A stretch of 51,378 nt of DNA from Prevotella sp. (GTDB lineage: Bacteria; Bacteroidota; Bacteroidia; Bacteroidales; Bacteroidaceae). The translations under genes and the position numbers were made by a program. Below are positions 24,573 through 32,139 of this stretch, one piece after another (the first letter of the stretch is position 1; each line of letters opens with the position of its first letter). Below the pieces are notes generated by a model. That model saw only the letters and a program-made list of their open reading frames with translations, ran no database searches and was not told the DNA's origin. The stretch is from assembly GCA_017475265.1 (NCBI GenBank), contig JAFVFY010000012.1, positions 1-51,378 on the forward strand. Reading direction: 5' to 3'.

Positions 24573-24892
24573 TGATTCCAACTTTTATCCGTTGTGTCGC
24601 CATCTTGTTCGTCTTGTTTTTCTCAGTATTTCTTGTTTTTTCCTGTATTTCTAAAAAACAAAAAGTGAAAACCATTTGACTACTTAATTAAATCACAGTT
24701 CCTAAGGAGTCAAGGAGTGGCTGCGCGCAGCTTCCTATATTCCTAGAGAACAAAGGTCGTGCTGAAAAATCTTTACATTGACCCCTCTGAGAATCCGATT
24801 TTTTGAATGAGTTGCTTAGTGGATTGCGTATGGGCCAGTTTTGAGAGGGGTCGTTTCCGCGTTTTTCACGCTGCTGCTCAGCTATGGGCTGA

Positions 24893-25171
24893 TTGCCCCT
24901 TAAAACTGTTTCGTTTTAGTCGGTTTTTAACGAAAAGGGTGAGGAGGTAGTACAAACCAGCCGAGGAGGTAGTACAAACCCGCTGCGGAGGTAGTACAAA
25001 CCCGCTGCGGAGGGTGAACAAAACCAGTGCTTTTCTACTACCAACCCGCACACTTACTACCATTAGACTGGCAGGTTGGGTCCAAAAAGGCACCAACGGA
25101 CACCTCGAAGACCCTTTTTCGGGGTATTTTCCAACCGCGAAAAACGCCAGTTTTAAACGAAATAGGGGCAA
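24893..25171. repeat. 279-base element with imperfect inverted ends
   Basis: The left end TTGCCCCTTAAAACTGTTTC and the complement of the right end TTGCCCCTATTTCGTTTAAA continue as similar TTTCGTTT...GG(C)GTTTTT sequence for about 50 bases. Inside, GGTAGTACAAACCCGC on the left is mirrored by CTACTACCAACCCGCACAC on the right. It could fold into one long imperfect hairpin: a MITE-like element or a structured RNA. Confidence 0.55.
24944..25025 (+). repeat. 22-base tandem repeat, about 3.7 units
   Basis: GAGGTAGTACAAACC begins at 24944, 24966 and 24988, and a degenerate GAGGGTGAACAAAACC at 25010. The period is exactly 22 bases, about two helical turns. Confidence 0.9.
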
Positions 25172-25336
25172 ACAACTGTTAAGTTTATGTAATTTTAAGT
25201 TACTTTCTGCACAAAAGAGGGGGATTTGTGCAGGGCTATGAAGTGCGATTCCTGCAAAAAACGGTCGGTTTGGGCAGGTTTTTGCGCTAGATGGTCATCT
25301 TTTAGGAACACTTTTTTCTGTACTTTTTCTTTACAT

Positions 25337-25423
25337 TTCAACAACGACAATCTCACCCAGGACGAGACCCCCGGCGACAGCTGGAACGATGCCATGAGCC
25401 GCAAGGGCGCCTGGGAAGAGTAA
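25337..25423 (+). pseudogene. Possible 3' relic of a lost gene
   Basis: The codons for FNNDNLTQDETPGDSWNDAM, then SRKGAWEE and TAA, look like ordinary coding sequence in base use. Everything upstream in the frame (low complexity, Cys and Phe rich) does not. It is followed by a hairpin that could be the old terminator. The family was not recognised. Confidence 0.4.
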
Positions 25424-25450
25424 GAGAACTGATAATATTCTGAAGCAATC

Positions 25451-25489
25451 ATCGTGGGGCGATGTGCAGCAGTGCGCATCGCCCCCGAT
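25451..25489 (+). terminator. GC-rich hairpin after gene relic
   Basis: ATCGTGGGGCGATGTGC pairs with GCGCATCGCCCCCGAT (core GGGGCGATG/CATCGCCCC). No clear T-run follows, so terminator function is uncertain. Confidence 0.5.
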
Positions 25490-25512
25490 GTGTTATTAGC
25501 GAAAAATGACGT

Positions 25513-25569
25513 AATGGTGAAAGTTTTCAGGAAAACTTTTGGCCATTAGTGCGTTTTTTCGTAATTTTG
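25513..25569 (+). promoter_or_regulatory. Amidase promoter with overlapping palindrome
   Basis: TTG (25539-25541), 20 bases, TAATTTTG (25562-25569). The palindrome AAAGTTTTC-AG-GAAAACTTT (25520-25539), with outer AATGG/CCATT, covers the -33 element, as expected for an operator. Confidence 0.75.
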
Positions 25570-25599
25570 CGCCGCAAATCGTAAATTGCAACTCCATAG

Positions 25600-26742
25600 A
25601 TGTTAAAGGTAATCATATTATTGGTTTTTCATTTCTTCTGTCTCACCTCTCCGGCAGCAGGGGCGAAAAAGTTCACGCTGGTCATCGATGCGGGTCATGG
25701 TGGCAAGGACGCTGGGGCTTTGGGGAAATATTCCAAGGAGAAGACCATCAATCTGAACGTTGCCCTGGCCTTTGGCCGCTATGTGGAGCAGAACTGCCCT
25801 GACGTGAAGGTTATCTACACCCGCAAGACCGACGTGTTCATCCCTTTGCATGAGCGTGCTGCTATTGCTAACCGCAACAAGGCCGACGTATTCATCAGCA
25901 TACACACCAACTCCGTGGCCAGCAGGAGGCCAATCTCAGGTCTGGAGACCTATACCATGGGTATGCGCCGCATGGACGAGAAGCTTTCTGCCGCCATGCG
26001 CGAGAACGAGGTGGTGCTCATCGAGGACAATTTCCAGCAGCATTATTCCGGCTTCGACCCTCGCTCGCCTGAGAGTTACATCATCTTCGATATGATTAAC
26101 GATGCAAACATGCTGGAGAGTGTTAACCTGGCAAAGAAAATACAGAAGAGTGTCTGCCGCACCGCCAGTCGGCCCGACAAGGGTGTGAAGCAGGATGCCT
26201 TCCTCGTGCTCCGCGAGACATCGATGCCCGCCTGCCTCATAGAGCTGGGCTACATTACTACTGCTTCGGAAGAGACTTATCTTAACAACAAGAAGAACAT
26301 CGATGCCCTGGGACGAGGAATCTACCAGGCATTCGTGGATTATAAAGCTGGGAAAACGGGAACGAGCAAACCCTCTGATAAACCCTCTGCCGAGCCCTCC
26401 CCAGAAAGGAGGGGAGTAGATAACCCTGGTGGAGGGGGAGAGGCGAGTCTCGGCGGGGGAACCGCCGAGGGCGGGTCTGCTATCATCTTCAAAGTGCAGT
26501 TCCTCACCAGTGACCGCAAGCTGAAGGCCACCGACTCGCGCCTGAAGGGCATCAAGGATTTCGACTGCTACAAAGAGGGTGCATTGTGGAAATACACCGT
26601 GGGCAGTTCCACTAGTTATCGAGAGATTCAACAGAAACGAAGGGAAGTGGCAAAGAAATTCCCGCAGGCCTTCATTGCTGCTTTCCGCGATGGAAAGCGC
26701 ATGGACCTAGATGAGGCAAAGAAGGCCGTAGGCGTGCATTGA
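25600..26742 (+). CDS. N-acetylmuramoyl-L-alanine amidase (Amidase_3) with C-terminal SPOR-like part
   Basis: This 380-residue exported zinc amidase cleaves the bond between muramic acid and the peptide stem. Seen: a signal peptide (LKVIILLVFHFFCLTSPAAG); zinc and catalytic residues H33 in DAGHGGKD, Glu in KEKTINLN, H102 in SIHTNS and E215 in CLIELGY. A linker of about 40 residues rich in Pro and Gly follows; it coincides with palindromic repeat DNA. A terminal domain (IIFKVQFLTSDRKLKATD, DCYKEGALWKYTVGSSTSY) resembles SPOR peptidoglycan-binding domains. The chosen ATG follows the promoter by 30 bases. glmS lies 41 bases downstream with no visible promoter, a sensible cell-wall pairing. Confidence 0.92.
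   Translation: MLKVIILLVFHFFCLTSPAAGAKKFTLVIDAGHGGKDAGALGKYSKEKTINLNVALAFGRYVEQNCPDVKVIYTRKTDVFIPLHERAAIANRNKADVFISIHTNSVASRRPISGLETYTMGMRRMDEKLSAAMRENEVVLIEDNFQQHYSGFDPRSPESYIIFDMINDANMLESVNLAKKIQKSVCRTASRPDKGVKQDAFLVLRETSMPACLIELGYITTASEETYLNNKKNIDALGRGIYQAFVDYKAGKTGTSKPSDKPSAEPSPERRGVDNPGGGGEASLGGGTAEGGSAIIFKVQFLTSDRKLKATDSRLKGIKDFDCYKEGALWKYTVGSSTSYREIQQKRREVAKKFPQAFIAAFRDGKRMDLDEAKKAVGVH
26371..26480 (+). repeat. Palindromic GC-rich repeats forming the amidase linker
   Basis: CCCTCC...GGAGGGG and CTCGGCGGGGG-AACCGCCGAGG type dyads sit between the catalytic and SPOR-like parts, in frame. They are related in sequence style to the ccsBA copies at 22823 and 23481. Confidence 0.7.
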
Positions 26743-26783
26743 AAAACGTATAACAACACAAACCAAATTAAATAGTAAAAATT

Positions 26784-28631
26784 ATGTGTGGAATAGTAGG
26801 TTACATTGGCCAAAAGACGGCCTATCCCATTTTGATTAAAGGACTCCAACGACTGGAGTACCGCGGTTATGACAGCGCTGGCGTGGCGATGATTGCCACC
26901 GACGGCAACCTCAACGTCTATAAGGCGAAGGGGAAGGTGGCTGACCTCGAAGCGTTCTGCGAGGACAAGGATGTCAGCGGCTGTGCAGGTATTGCCCATA
27001 CTCGCTGGGCCACCCACGGGGAACCCAACAGCACCAACGCTCACCCCCATTATTCTGCCTCTGGACGGTTGGCACTCATTCATAATGGTATCATCGAGAA
27101 CTATGCCACAATCAAGGAAAACCTCATCGCACGTGGTATCCAGTTCAAGAGTGTCACGGACACCGAGGTGCTGGTGCAGCTTATCGAGCATATCATGCTC
27201 AGCAACGACCTTCCGCTGCTCGAAGCCGTGCAGGTGGCCCTGCATCAGGTGATTGGTGCATACGCCATTGCCATCCTTGACCGTGAGCACCCTGACACCA
27301 TTATCTGTGCCCGTCAGAGCTCGCCGCTCGTCGTGGGCCTTGGTGCCGACGGTGAATTCTTCCTCGCCTCCGATGCCAGCCCCATTGCCGAATATACCGA
27401 CAAGGTGGTCTATCTGAATGATGGTGACATCGCCGTGATGAGGCTTGGCGAGGAGCTGAAGGTGGTGAACATCGACAACGAGACGCAGCATCCGAAAGTG
27501 AAGCAGATTGACGTCACGCTCGGTCAGCTGGAGAAGGGCGGGTATCCGTTCTTCATGCTCAAGGAGATTTTCGAACAGCCCAATTGCCTCCGCGACTGTA
27601 TGCGTGGACGTATCAACGTGGACTGTGACCGCATCACCCTCTCCGCTGTTATCGACTATCGCGAGAAGTTGGCAGGTGCACGACGTATCATCATTGTGGC
27701 CTGTGGCACCAGCTGGCATGCCGGACTTATCGGCAAGCAGCTCATTGAGAGCCTTTGCCGCATCCCTGTAGAGGTGGAATATGCCTCGGAGTTCCGCTAT
27801 CGCGAGCCAGTCATCTTCCCCGACGACGTGGTCATTGCCATCTCGCAGAGCGGTGAGACTGCCGACACGCTGGCCGCCATCGAACAGGCTCGTAAGGCTG
27901 GTGCTTTCGTCTTCGGTGTCTGCAATGCCATCGGCGCCAGCATTCCCCGTCAGACACAGACGGGTGTGTATATCCATGTAGGGCCGGAAATCGGCGTGGC
28001 TTCCACGAAGGCCTTTACAGGACAGGTCACCGTGCTGTCGATGCTTGCCCTCTGCATTGCCAACGAGCGCCGCACCATCCCTGGCGACCAGTACAAGGCG
28101 ATGGTGGCCGAGCTGACCCGCATCCCAGAAAAGATGGAGGAGGCCTTGAAGACCAACGAGCAGATAGAGCGCTTGGCACCTATCTTCACCTACGCCAAGA
28201 ACTGTCTCTACCTCGGTCGTGGCTATAACTACCCCGTAGCTCTCGAAGGTGCCCTGAAGCTGAAGGAAATATCCTATATCCATGCCGAGGGCTATCCCGC
28301 TGCCGAGATGAAGCACGGCCCCATCGCCCTCATCGACTCCGAGATGCCAGTCTTCGTGATTGCTACTCGTGATAAGCTCTACGAGAAGGTCATTAGTAAT
28401 ATACAGGAGGTACGCGCGCGTGGGGGACGAGTGACCGCCCTTGTTACTGCCGGTGATGAGCAGATTCGTCGTCTTGCCGACCACGTCATCGAGCTGCCCG
28501 ACACGCTGGAGTGCTTCCAGCCCCTCGTGGCTAGCATCCCCCTGCAGCTTTTGGCCTATCACATCGCCGTCTGCAAGGGTAAGGACGTAGACCGTCCGCG
28601 CAATCTCGCCAAGAGTGTCACCGTGGAATAG
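26784..28631 (+). CDS. glmS: Glutamine--fructose-6-phosphate aminotransferase (isomerizing)
   Basis: GlmS makes glucosamine-6-phosphate, the first step to UDP-GlcNAc for peptidoglycan and lipid A. The 615-residue length is normal. Seen: MCGIVGYIG with nucleophile Cys2 after Met removal; GAT2 motifs RWATHG, HNGIIENY and TDTEVLVQLIEH; two SIS domains with ACGTSWHAGL, AISQSGETADTLAA and ASTKAFTGQV; and the C-terminal KSVTVE. No GlmS ribozyme-like structure is evident in the 41-base leader. It is probably transcribed with the upstream amidase. Confidence 0.97.
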   Translation: MCGIVGYIGQKTAYPILIKGLQRLEYRGYDSAGVAMIATDGNLNVYKAKGKVADLEAFCEDKDVSGCAGIAHTRWATHGEPNSTNAHPHYSASGRLALIHNGIIENYATIKENLIARGIQFKSVTDTEVLVQLIEHIMLSNDLPLLEAVQVALHQVIGAYAIAILDREHPDTIICARQSSPLVVGLGADGEFFLASDASPIAEYTDKVVYLNDGDIAVMRLGEELKVVNIDNETQHPKVKQIDVTLGQLEKGGYPFFMLKEIFEQPNCLRDCMRGRINVDCDRITLSAVIDYREKLAGARRIIIVACGTSWHAGLIGKQLIESLCRIPVEVEYASEFRYREPVIFPDDVVIAISQSGETADTLAAIEQARKAGAFVFGVCNAIGASIPRQTQTGVYIHVGPEIGVASTKAFTGQVTVLSMLALCIANERRTIPGDQYKAMVAELTRIPEKMEEALKTNEQIERLAPIFTYAKNCLYLGRGYNYPVALEGALKLKEISYIHAEGYPAAEMKHGPIALIDSEMPVFVIATRDKLYEKVISNIQEVRARGGRVTALVTAGDEQIRRLADHVIELPDTLECFQPLVASIPLQLLAYHIAVCKGKDVDRPRNLAKSVTVE

Positions 28632-28679
28632 AAACATTCTTATATTAATCAATTAACCCGCGAATTATCTGAACGCAGC

Positions 28680-29579
28680 ATGAAACCGATTAGAAACGAA
28701 GTGAAAATAGCCCTGGTGGGCATTGTGGCCATCATCATCCTCTACTTTGGGATGCAGTTCCTCAAGGGTCTCACCATGGTATCTTCCGACAACAATTACT
28801 ATGCCCACTTCAAGGATGTGAGCGGTTTGTCGGCCTCCAGTCCCGTCTATGCCAATGGCTACCGCGTGGGCGTGGTGGAGGATATCGACTATGACTACTC
28901 ACGGCCCAACAATGTCGTGGCTACTATCGGTCTGGACAGTAAGATGAAGTTGCCTCGTGGCACACGTGCCGAGATTACCAGCGACCTGCTGGGCAACGTA
29001 AAGCTGGAGCTGCGTTTTGGAGACAACCCCCTTGACCTGCTGCAGCGTGGCGACACCATCGAAGGTGGTGCACAGGAGGGGCTGATGAGCAAGGCTGGTG
29101 CCATGGTGCCACAGATAGAGCTGATGCTGCCGAAGCTTGACTCCATCCTCACGTCGGTGAACGCGCTGCTCGCCGACCCTGCCATACGCAATTCGCTGGG
29201 AAACATTGAGGACATCACCGCCAACCTCACCACTACCACCCGTCAGCTGAACCAGCTCTCTGCACAGTTGAATCATCAGGTGCCGCAGATGCTGGTCAAG
29301 GTTGACACCATGTTGGAGAACACCAACGGACTGACTCGACAGTTCAACGACATCAACCTTCCGCAGACCATGCAGCGTGTGGATAAAACTATGGCTAATC
29401 TGGAGCAGACCACCGCCGCCATGAACAGCCGTGAGGGAACGTTGGGAATGCTCTTGCACGATGCAGGACTCTATCGCAATCTTAATGCCACGATGAACAG
29501 CGCCGACTCGCTGCTCATCGACCTCAAGCAGCACCCCAAACGCTACGTCCACTTCTCCCTCTTCGGCAGAAAGAACTAG
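28680..29579 (+). CDS. MCE/MlaD family protein
   Basis: The 299-residue protein has one N-terminal membrane anchor (VKIALVGIVAIIILYFGMQFL) and an MCE domain (YYAHFKDVSGLSASSPVYANGYRVGVV with AEITSDLLGNVKLELRF). A helical C-terminal half follows (IEDITANLTTTTRQLNQLSA...MANLEQTTAAM). In other Gram-negatives MlaD is the periplasmic subunit of a phospholipid-transport ABC system; the ATPase and permease partners are not adjacent here. It follows glmS by 48 bases. Confidence 0.9.
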   Translation: MKPIRNEVKIALVGIVAIIILYFGMQFLKGLTMVSSDNNYYAHFKDVSGLSASSPVYANGYRVGVVEDIDYDYSRPNNVVATIGLDSKMKLPRGTRAEITSDLLGNVKLELRFGDNPLDLLQRGDTIEGGAQEGLMSKAGAMVPQIELMLPKLDSILTSVNALLADPAIRNSLGNIEDITANLTTTTRQLNQLSAQLNHQVPQMLVKVDTMLENTNGLTRQFNDINLPQTMQRVDKTMANLEQTTAAMNSREGTLGMLLHDAGLYRNLNATMNSADSLLIDLKQHPKRYVHFSLFGRKN

Positions 29580-29585
29580 GTTGTT

Positions 29586-29620
29586 GGTTATCGGTTATTG
29601 GTTATTGTTTATTGTTTATT
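29586..29620 (+). repeat. GGTTATT heptamer array before sufS
   Basis: GGTTATC, GGTTATT, GGTTATT, GTTTATT and GTTTATT in tandem fill the gap between the MCE gene stop and the sufS ATG at 29626. Confidence 0.9.
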
Positions 29621-29625
29621 GGACA

Positions 29626-30867
29626 ATGTACGATATAAGCAAAGTGCGGACAGACTTCCCCATACTCTCTCGCGAGGTGTATGGGCGTCCGCTGGTATAT
29701 CTCGATAACGCGGCGACGACGCAGAAACCTCTACAGGTGCTCGATGCCATGCGTGAGGAATACCTCAACGTGAATGCCAACGTGCACCGTGGCGTTCACT
29801 ACCTCTCGCAACAGGCCACCGACCTGCATGAGGCAGCACGCGAGACCGTGCGCCGTTTCATCAATGCACGTAAGACCGAGGAAATCGTCTTCACCCGTGG
29901 TACTACGGAGGCCATCAACCTTGTCGCGTCCACGTTCTGCCAGTGGTTAACTCTCAACTCTCAATATGAGGTTCTCGTCACCGATATGGAGCACCACTCG
30001 AACATCGTTCCATGGCAGTTGGAGGCCCAGCGTAGTGGAGGCAAGGTTATCGTGCGTCACCTGCCTATCAGCGATGACGGTCAGTTGCCACAGGGCGATG
30101 AGCTAGACCAGTACTTTAACGAGAATACCCGTTTACTCAGTCTGGCACATGTGAGCAACGTCCTGGGAACGGTGAACCCTATAGCGGACATCATCAAGAA
30201 AGCCCACGAGCATGGTGTGGCCGTTCTGGTGGATGCTGCCCAGAGTGCTCCTCATATACAACTTGACGTACAACAGCTCGACTGTGACTTCCTCGCTTTC
30301 AGCGGACATAAGATGTACGGCCCCACGGGCATCGGCGTGCTCTATGGCAAAGAGGAGTGGCTCGAGCGTCTGCCGCCATACCAGGGTGGAGGCGAGATGA
30401 TAGACCGTGTCTCTTGGGACAAGACCACCTTCGAGCGTCCTCCTCTGAAGTTCGAGGCCGGCACTCCTGACTATGTCGCCACTCACGGACTCGCCAAGGC
30501 AATAGAGTACATGGAGTCTCTCGGCATGGAGAATATTGAGCAACACGAGCGCGACCTCACCCGCTACTGCCTGGAGCAGATGCAGACCATTCCCAACATC
30601 CGCATCTTCGGCCCAATGTTCAATGTTCAATGTTCAATGTTCAATGGCCCTGTCTCCTTCCTCGTCGGTGACATCCACCACCTCGACATGGGCACGCTCT
30701 TGGACCGATTAGGTATTGCCGTGCGCACAGGTCACCACTGCGCCCAGCCGCTCATGAACCGTCTAGGCATAACCGGCACCGTCCGAGCCTCCTTCGCCCT
30801 CTACAATACCAAGGAAGAAATCGACAGATTAGTGGAAGGAATAAACAGAGTAAGTAAAATGTTCTAA
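29626..30867 (+). CDS. sufS: Cysteine desulfurase, SufS type
   Basis: SufS removes sulfur from cysteine for Fe-S cluster assembly and uses pyridoxal phosphate. Seen: YLDNAATTQKP, the PLP lysine K229 in FSGHKMYGPTG, VLVDAAQSAPH, and the active Cys372 in RTGHHCAQPLMNRL. The ATG at 29626 gives the normal start MYDISKVRTDFPIL; an upstream TTG would only translate the GGTTATT array. Two heptamer insertions sit inside: 29948-29965 (LTLNSQ) and 30616-30646 (MFNVQCSMFNG). The second replaces a surface loop between the IRIFG and VSFLVGDIHH strands. sufB, sufC and sufD are not adjacent. Confidence 0.94.
   Translation: MYDISKVRTDFPILSREVYGRPLVYLDNAATTQKPLQVLDAMREEYLNVNANVHRGVHYLSQQATDLHEAARETVRRFINARKTEEIVFTRGTTEAINLVASTFCQWLTLNSQYEVLVTDMEHHSNIVPWQLEAQRSGGKVIVRHLPISDDGQLPQGDELDQYFNENTRLLSLAHVSNVLGTVNPIADIIKKAHEHGVAVLVDAAQSAPHIQLDVQQLDCDFLAFSGHKMYGPTGIGVLYGKEEWLERLPPYQGGGEMIDRVSWDKTTFERPPLKFEAGTPDYVATHGLAKAIEYMESLGMENIEQHERDLTRYCLEQMQTIPNIRIFGPMFNVQCSMFNGPVSFLVGDIHHLDMGTLLDRLGIAVRTGHHCAQPLMNRLGITGTVRASFALYNTKEEIDRLVEGINRVSKMF
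29948..29965 (+). repeat. Short CTCAACT array in frame in sufS
   Basis: About two and a half units (TAACTCTCAACTCTCAAT) encoding LTLNSQ, in a loop after the helix ending CQW. Confidence 0.65.
30616..30646 (+). repeat. ATGTTCA heptamer array in frame in sufS
   Basis: Four exact ATGTTCA units followed by ATG. Loss or gain of a single unit would shift the frame and remove the active cysteine. Confidence 0.93.
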
Positions 30868-30929
30868 AATATTTTCAAAAAACTGTAACTTTCCTTTCAG
30901 TTAATCGTCTTAATATAAGTATAGAGAGC

Positions 30930-31451
30930 ATGAGCGAAGCTAGTTTCCGTACTGATGTGTTGCCTCTGAAAAACGAACTTTTCCGGTTGGCTATGCGCAT
31001 CACTCTCAATCGTCAGGATGCAGAGGACATAGTACAGGAGACAATGCTCAAGGTATGGAGCCGGCGCGAGCAATGGGCAGAGATAGACTCTATGGAAGCG
31101 TTTTGCCTGACCATTTGCCACAACCTGGCGTTAGACCGCGTTAAACGCATGAGCCGGCAGACAAGCACATCGCTCGACAGTGAGACGCACGACCGTGCCG
31201 ACCACTCATACAATTCAAATCCCGAAGAGCAAACCGTGCAGCGGGACAGGCTGAGGATGGTGAGACACCTCATGGACACTCTTCCTGAGAAACAGCGCAT
31301 CTGTATGCAGTTGCGCGACGTCGAGGGGAAACCTTACAAAGACATAGCCACCATTATGGCTATTACGGAACAACAAGTGAAGGTGAACATCTTCCGAGCA
31401 AGACAGACGATAAAAAAGAAATTCATTGAAAACGACAAGTATGGATTATAA
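30930..31451 (+). CDS. ECF-type RNA polymerase sigma factor
   Basis: The 173-residue protein has sigma region 2 (LFRLAMRITLNRQDAEDIVQ with ETMLKVW) and region 4 (LPEKQRICMQLRDVEGKPYKDIATIM, then TEQQVKVNIFRARQTIKKKF). The downstream gene overlaps its last 11 bases and encodes a membrane protein, the usual arrangement for a sigma factor and its partner. The leader contains TAACTTTC (30886-30893), close to but not a full match to the housekeeping -7 box. The regulon is unknown. Confidence 0.92.
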   Translation: MSEASFRTDVLPLKNELFRLAMRITLNRQDAEDIVQETMLKVWSRREQWAEIDSMEAFCLTICHNLALDRVKRMSRQTSTSLDSETHDRADHSYNSNPEEQTVQRDRLRMVRHLMDTLPEKQRICMQLRDVEGKPYKDIATIMAITEQQVKVNIFRARQTIKKKFIENDKYGL

Positions 31452-31974
31452 GTACATCGAGCAACTCCTCAGCCGGTACTTTGAGGCTACCGCATCATTG
31501 AAGGAGGAGCAAATACTCAAGGCATTCTTCGCCCAGGACGACGAGGAACTGCCAGAGGCATTGCGCCAATACAAGCCCCTCTTCGAGGCTATGGAGAAAG
31601 GCGATGTGCTAGACACAGACTTCGATGACCGCATCCTCAGTCTGATAGGCCGGCAAACAACGGATAACTCTCAAAGTGAGGTGAGCAAGGCTCGCATCAT
31701 CAGCCTCCAAGAGCGTTTCCGCCCCTTGCTGCGTGCCGCCGCCGTTGTGGCAGTTATTCTTACACTGAGCACTGCCATCAACCAGTCGTTCCGCAACGAC
31801 AACGTTTGGACCGATGAGGACCAGATTGCACACTACCAGGACGAGATACGCAAGGCTGCACTTGCTGCTGCCACTGCTGACTCCGTGCTGCTCTACAGTG
31901 AAGGTATAAGCATCAAGGCCGACTCCCTTGCTGCCGACACGATGCACCTTGCACCCACAGGATATTTAGAATGA
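31441..31974 (+). CDS. Small membrane protein, probable anti-sigma-like partner
   Basis: The 177-residue protein overlaps the sigma factor stop (ATG 31441, sigma stop 31449-31451). The N-terminal part is helical and acidic (YIEQLLSRYFEATASLKEEQILKAFF); one membrane segment lies at about residues 98-115 (RPLLRAAAVVAVILTLS); a short periplasmic tail follows. No zinc-type anti-sigma motif is seen, so the role comes from position only. A TTG at 31426 would add five residues and is less likely. Confidence 0.75.
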   Translation: MDYKYIEQLLSRYFEATASLKEEQILKAFFAQDDEELPEALRQYKPLFEAMEKGDVLDTDFDDRILSLIGRQTTDNSQSEVSKARIISLQERFRPLLRAAAVVAVILTLSTAINQSFRNDNVWTDEDQIAHYQDEIRKAALAAATADSVLLYSEGISIKADSLAADTMHLAPTGYLE

Positions 31975-32067
31975 ACTTTTATTTTCTATGCTTTCTCTAT
32001 ATCATTTAAAACAATCTTTTCTGAAGCTGTGAAGCTTCCTCTATTAAAACTAATGCCATTAGTTTAG

Positions 32068-32108
32068 AAGGCCACCAACGTCGTGCTGACGCGTGGCCTT
32101 TATTTTTT
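32068..32108 (+). terminator. Terminator after the sigma operon
   Basis: AAGGCCAC...GTGGCCTT with an inner CGTC/GACG extension, followed by TATTTTTT. It lies between convergent genes. Confidence 0.88.
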
Positions 32109-32139
32109 GACAAAACTTTCTATCTTAAATCTGATGATT

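Larger units (their letters stand above)
24573..25599. other. Gene-poor kilobase with inverted element, tandem repeats and a gene relic
   Basis: No convincing complete gene is present. It holds a 9-base dyad GACCCCTCT/AGAGGGGTC (24780-24788 and 24844-24852), a 279-base element (24893-25171), a short coding relic (25337-25423), a GC-rich hairpin (25451-25489) and the amidase promoter (25513-25569). Base composition is visibly richer in A and T than the neighbouring genes. Confidence 0.7.

Noticed and set aside
24944-24990. Resemblance of GAGGTAGTA to the let-7 microRNA seed
   Set aside because: A short chance match with no meaning in a bacterium.
24944-25025. CRISPR array
   Set aside because: The 22-base units are contiguous with no unique spacers, and no cas genes are nearby.
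26743-26783. glmS ribozyme in the leader
   Set aside because: Only 41 bases without the expected core; such ribozymes are much longer and belong mainly to Firmicutes.
26628-28652. Long minus-strand open frame of 674 codons
   Set aside because: It lies entirely over glmS and the end of the amidase, both with clear catalytic motifs; it is a shadow frame.
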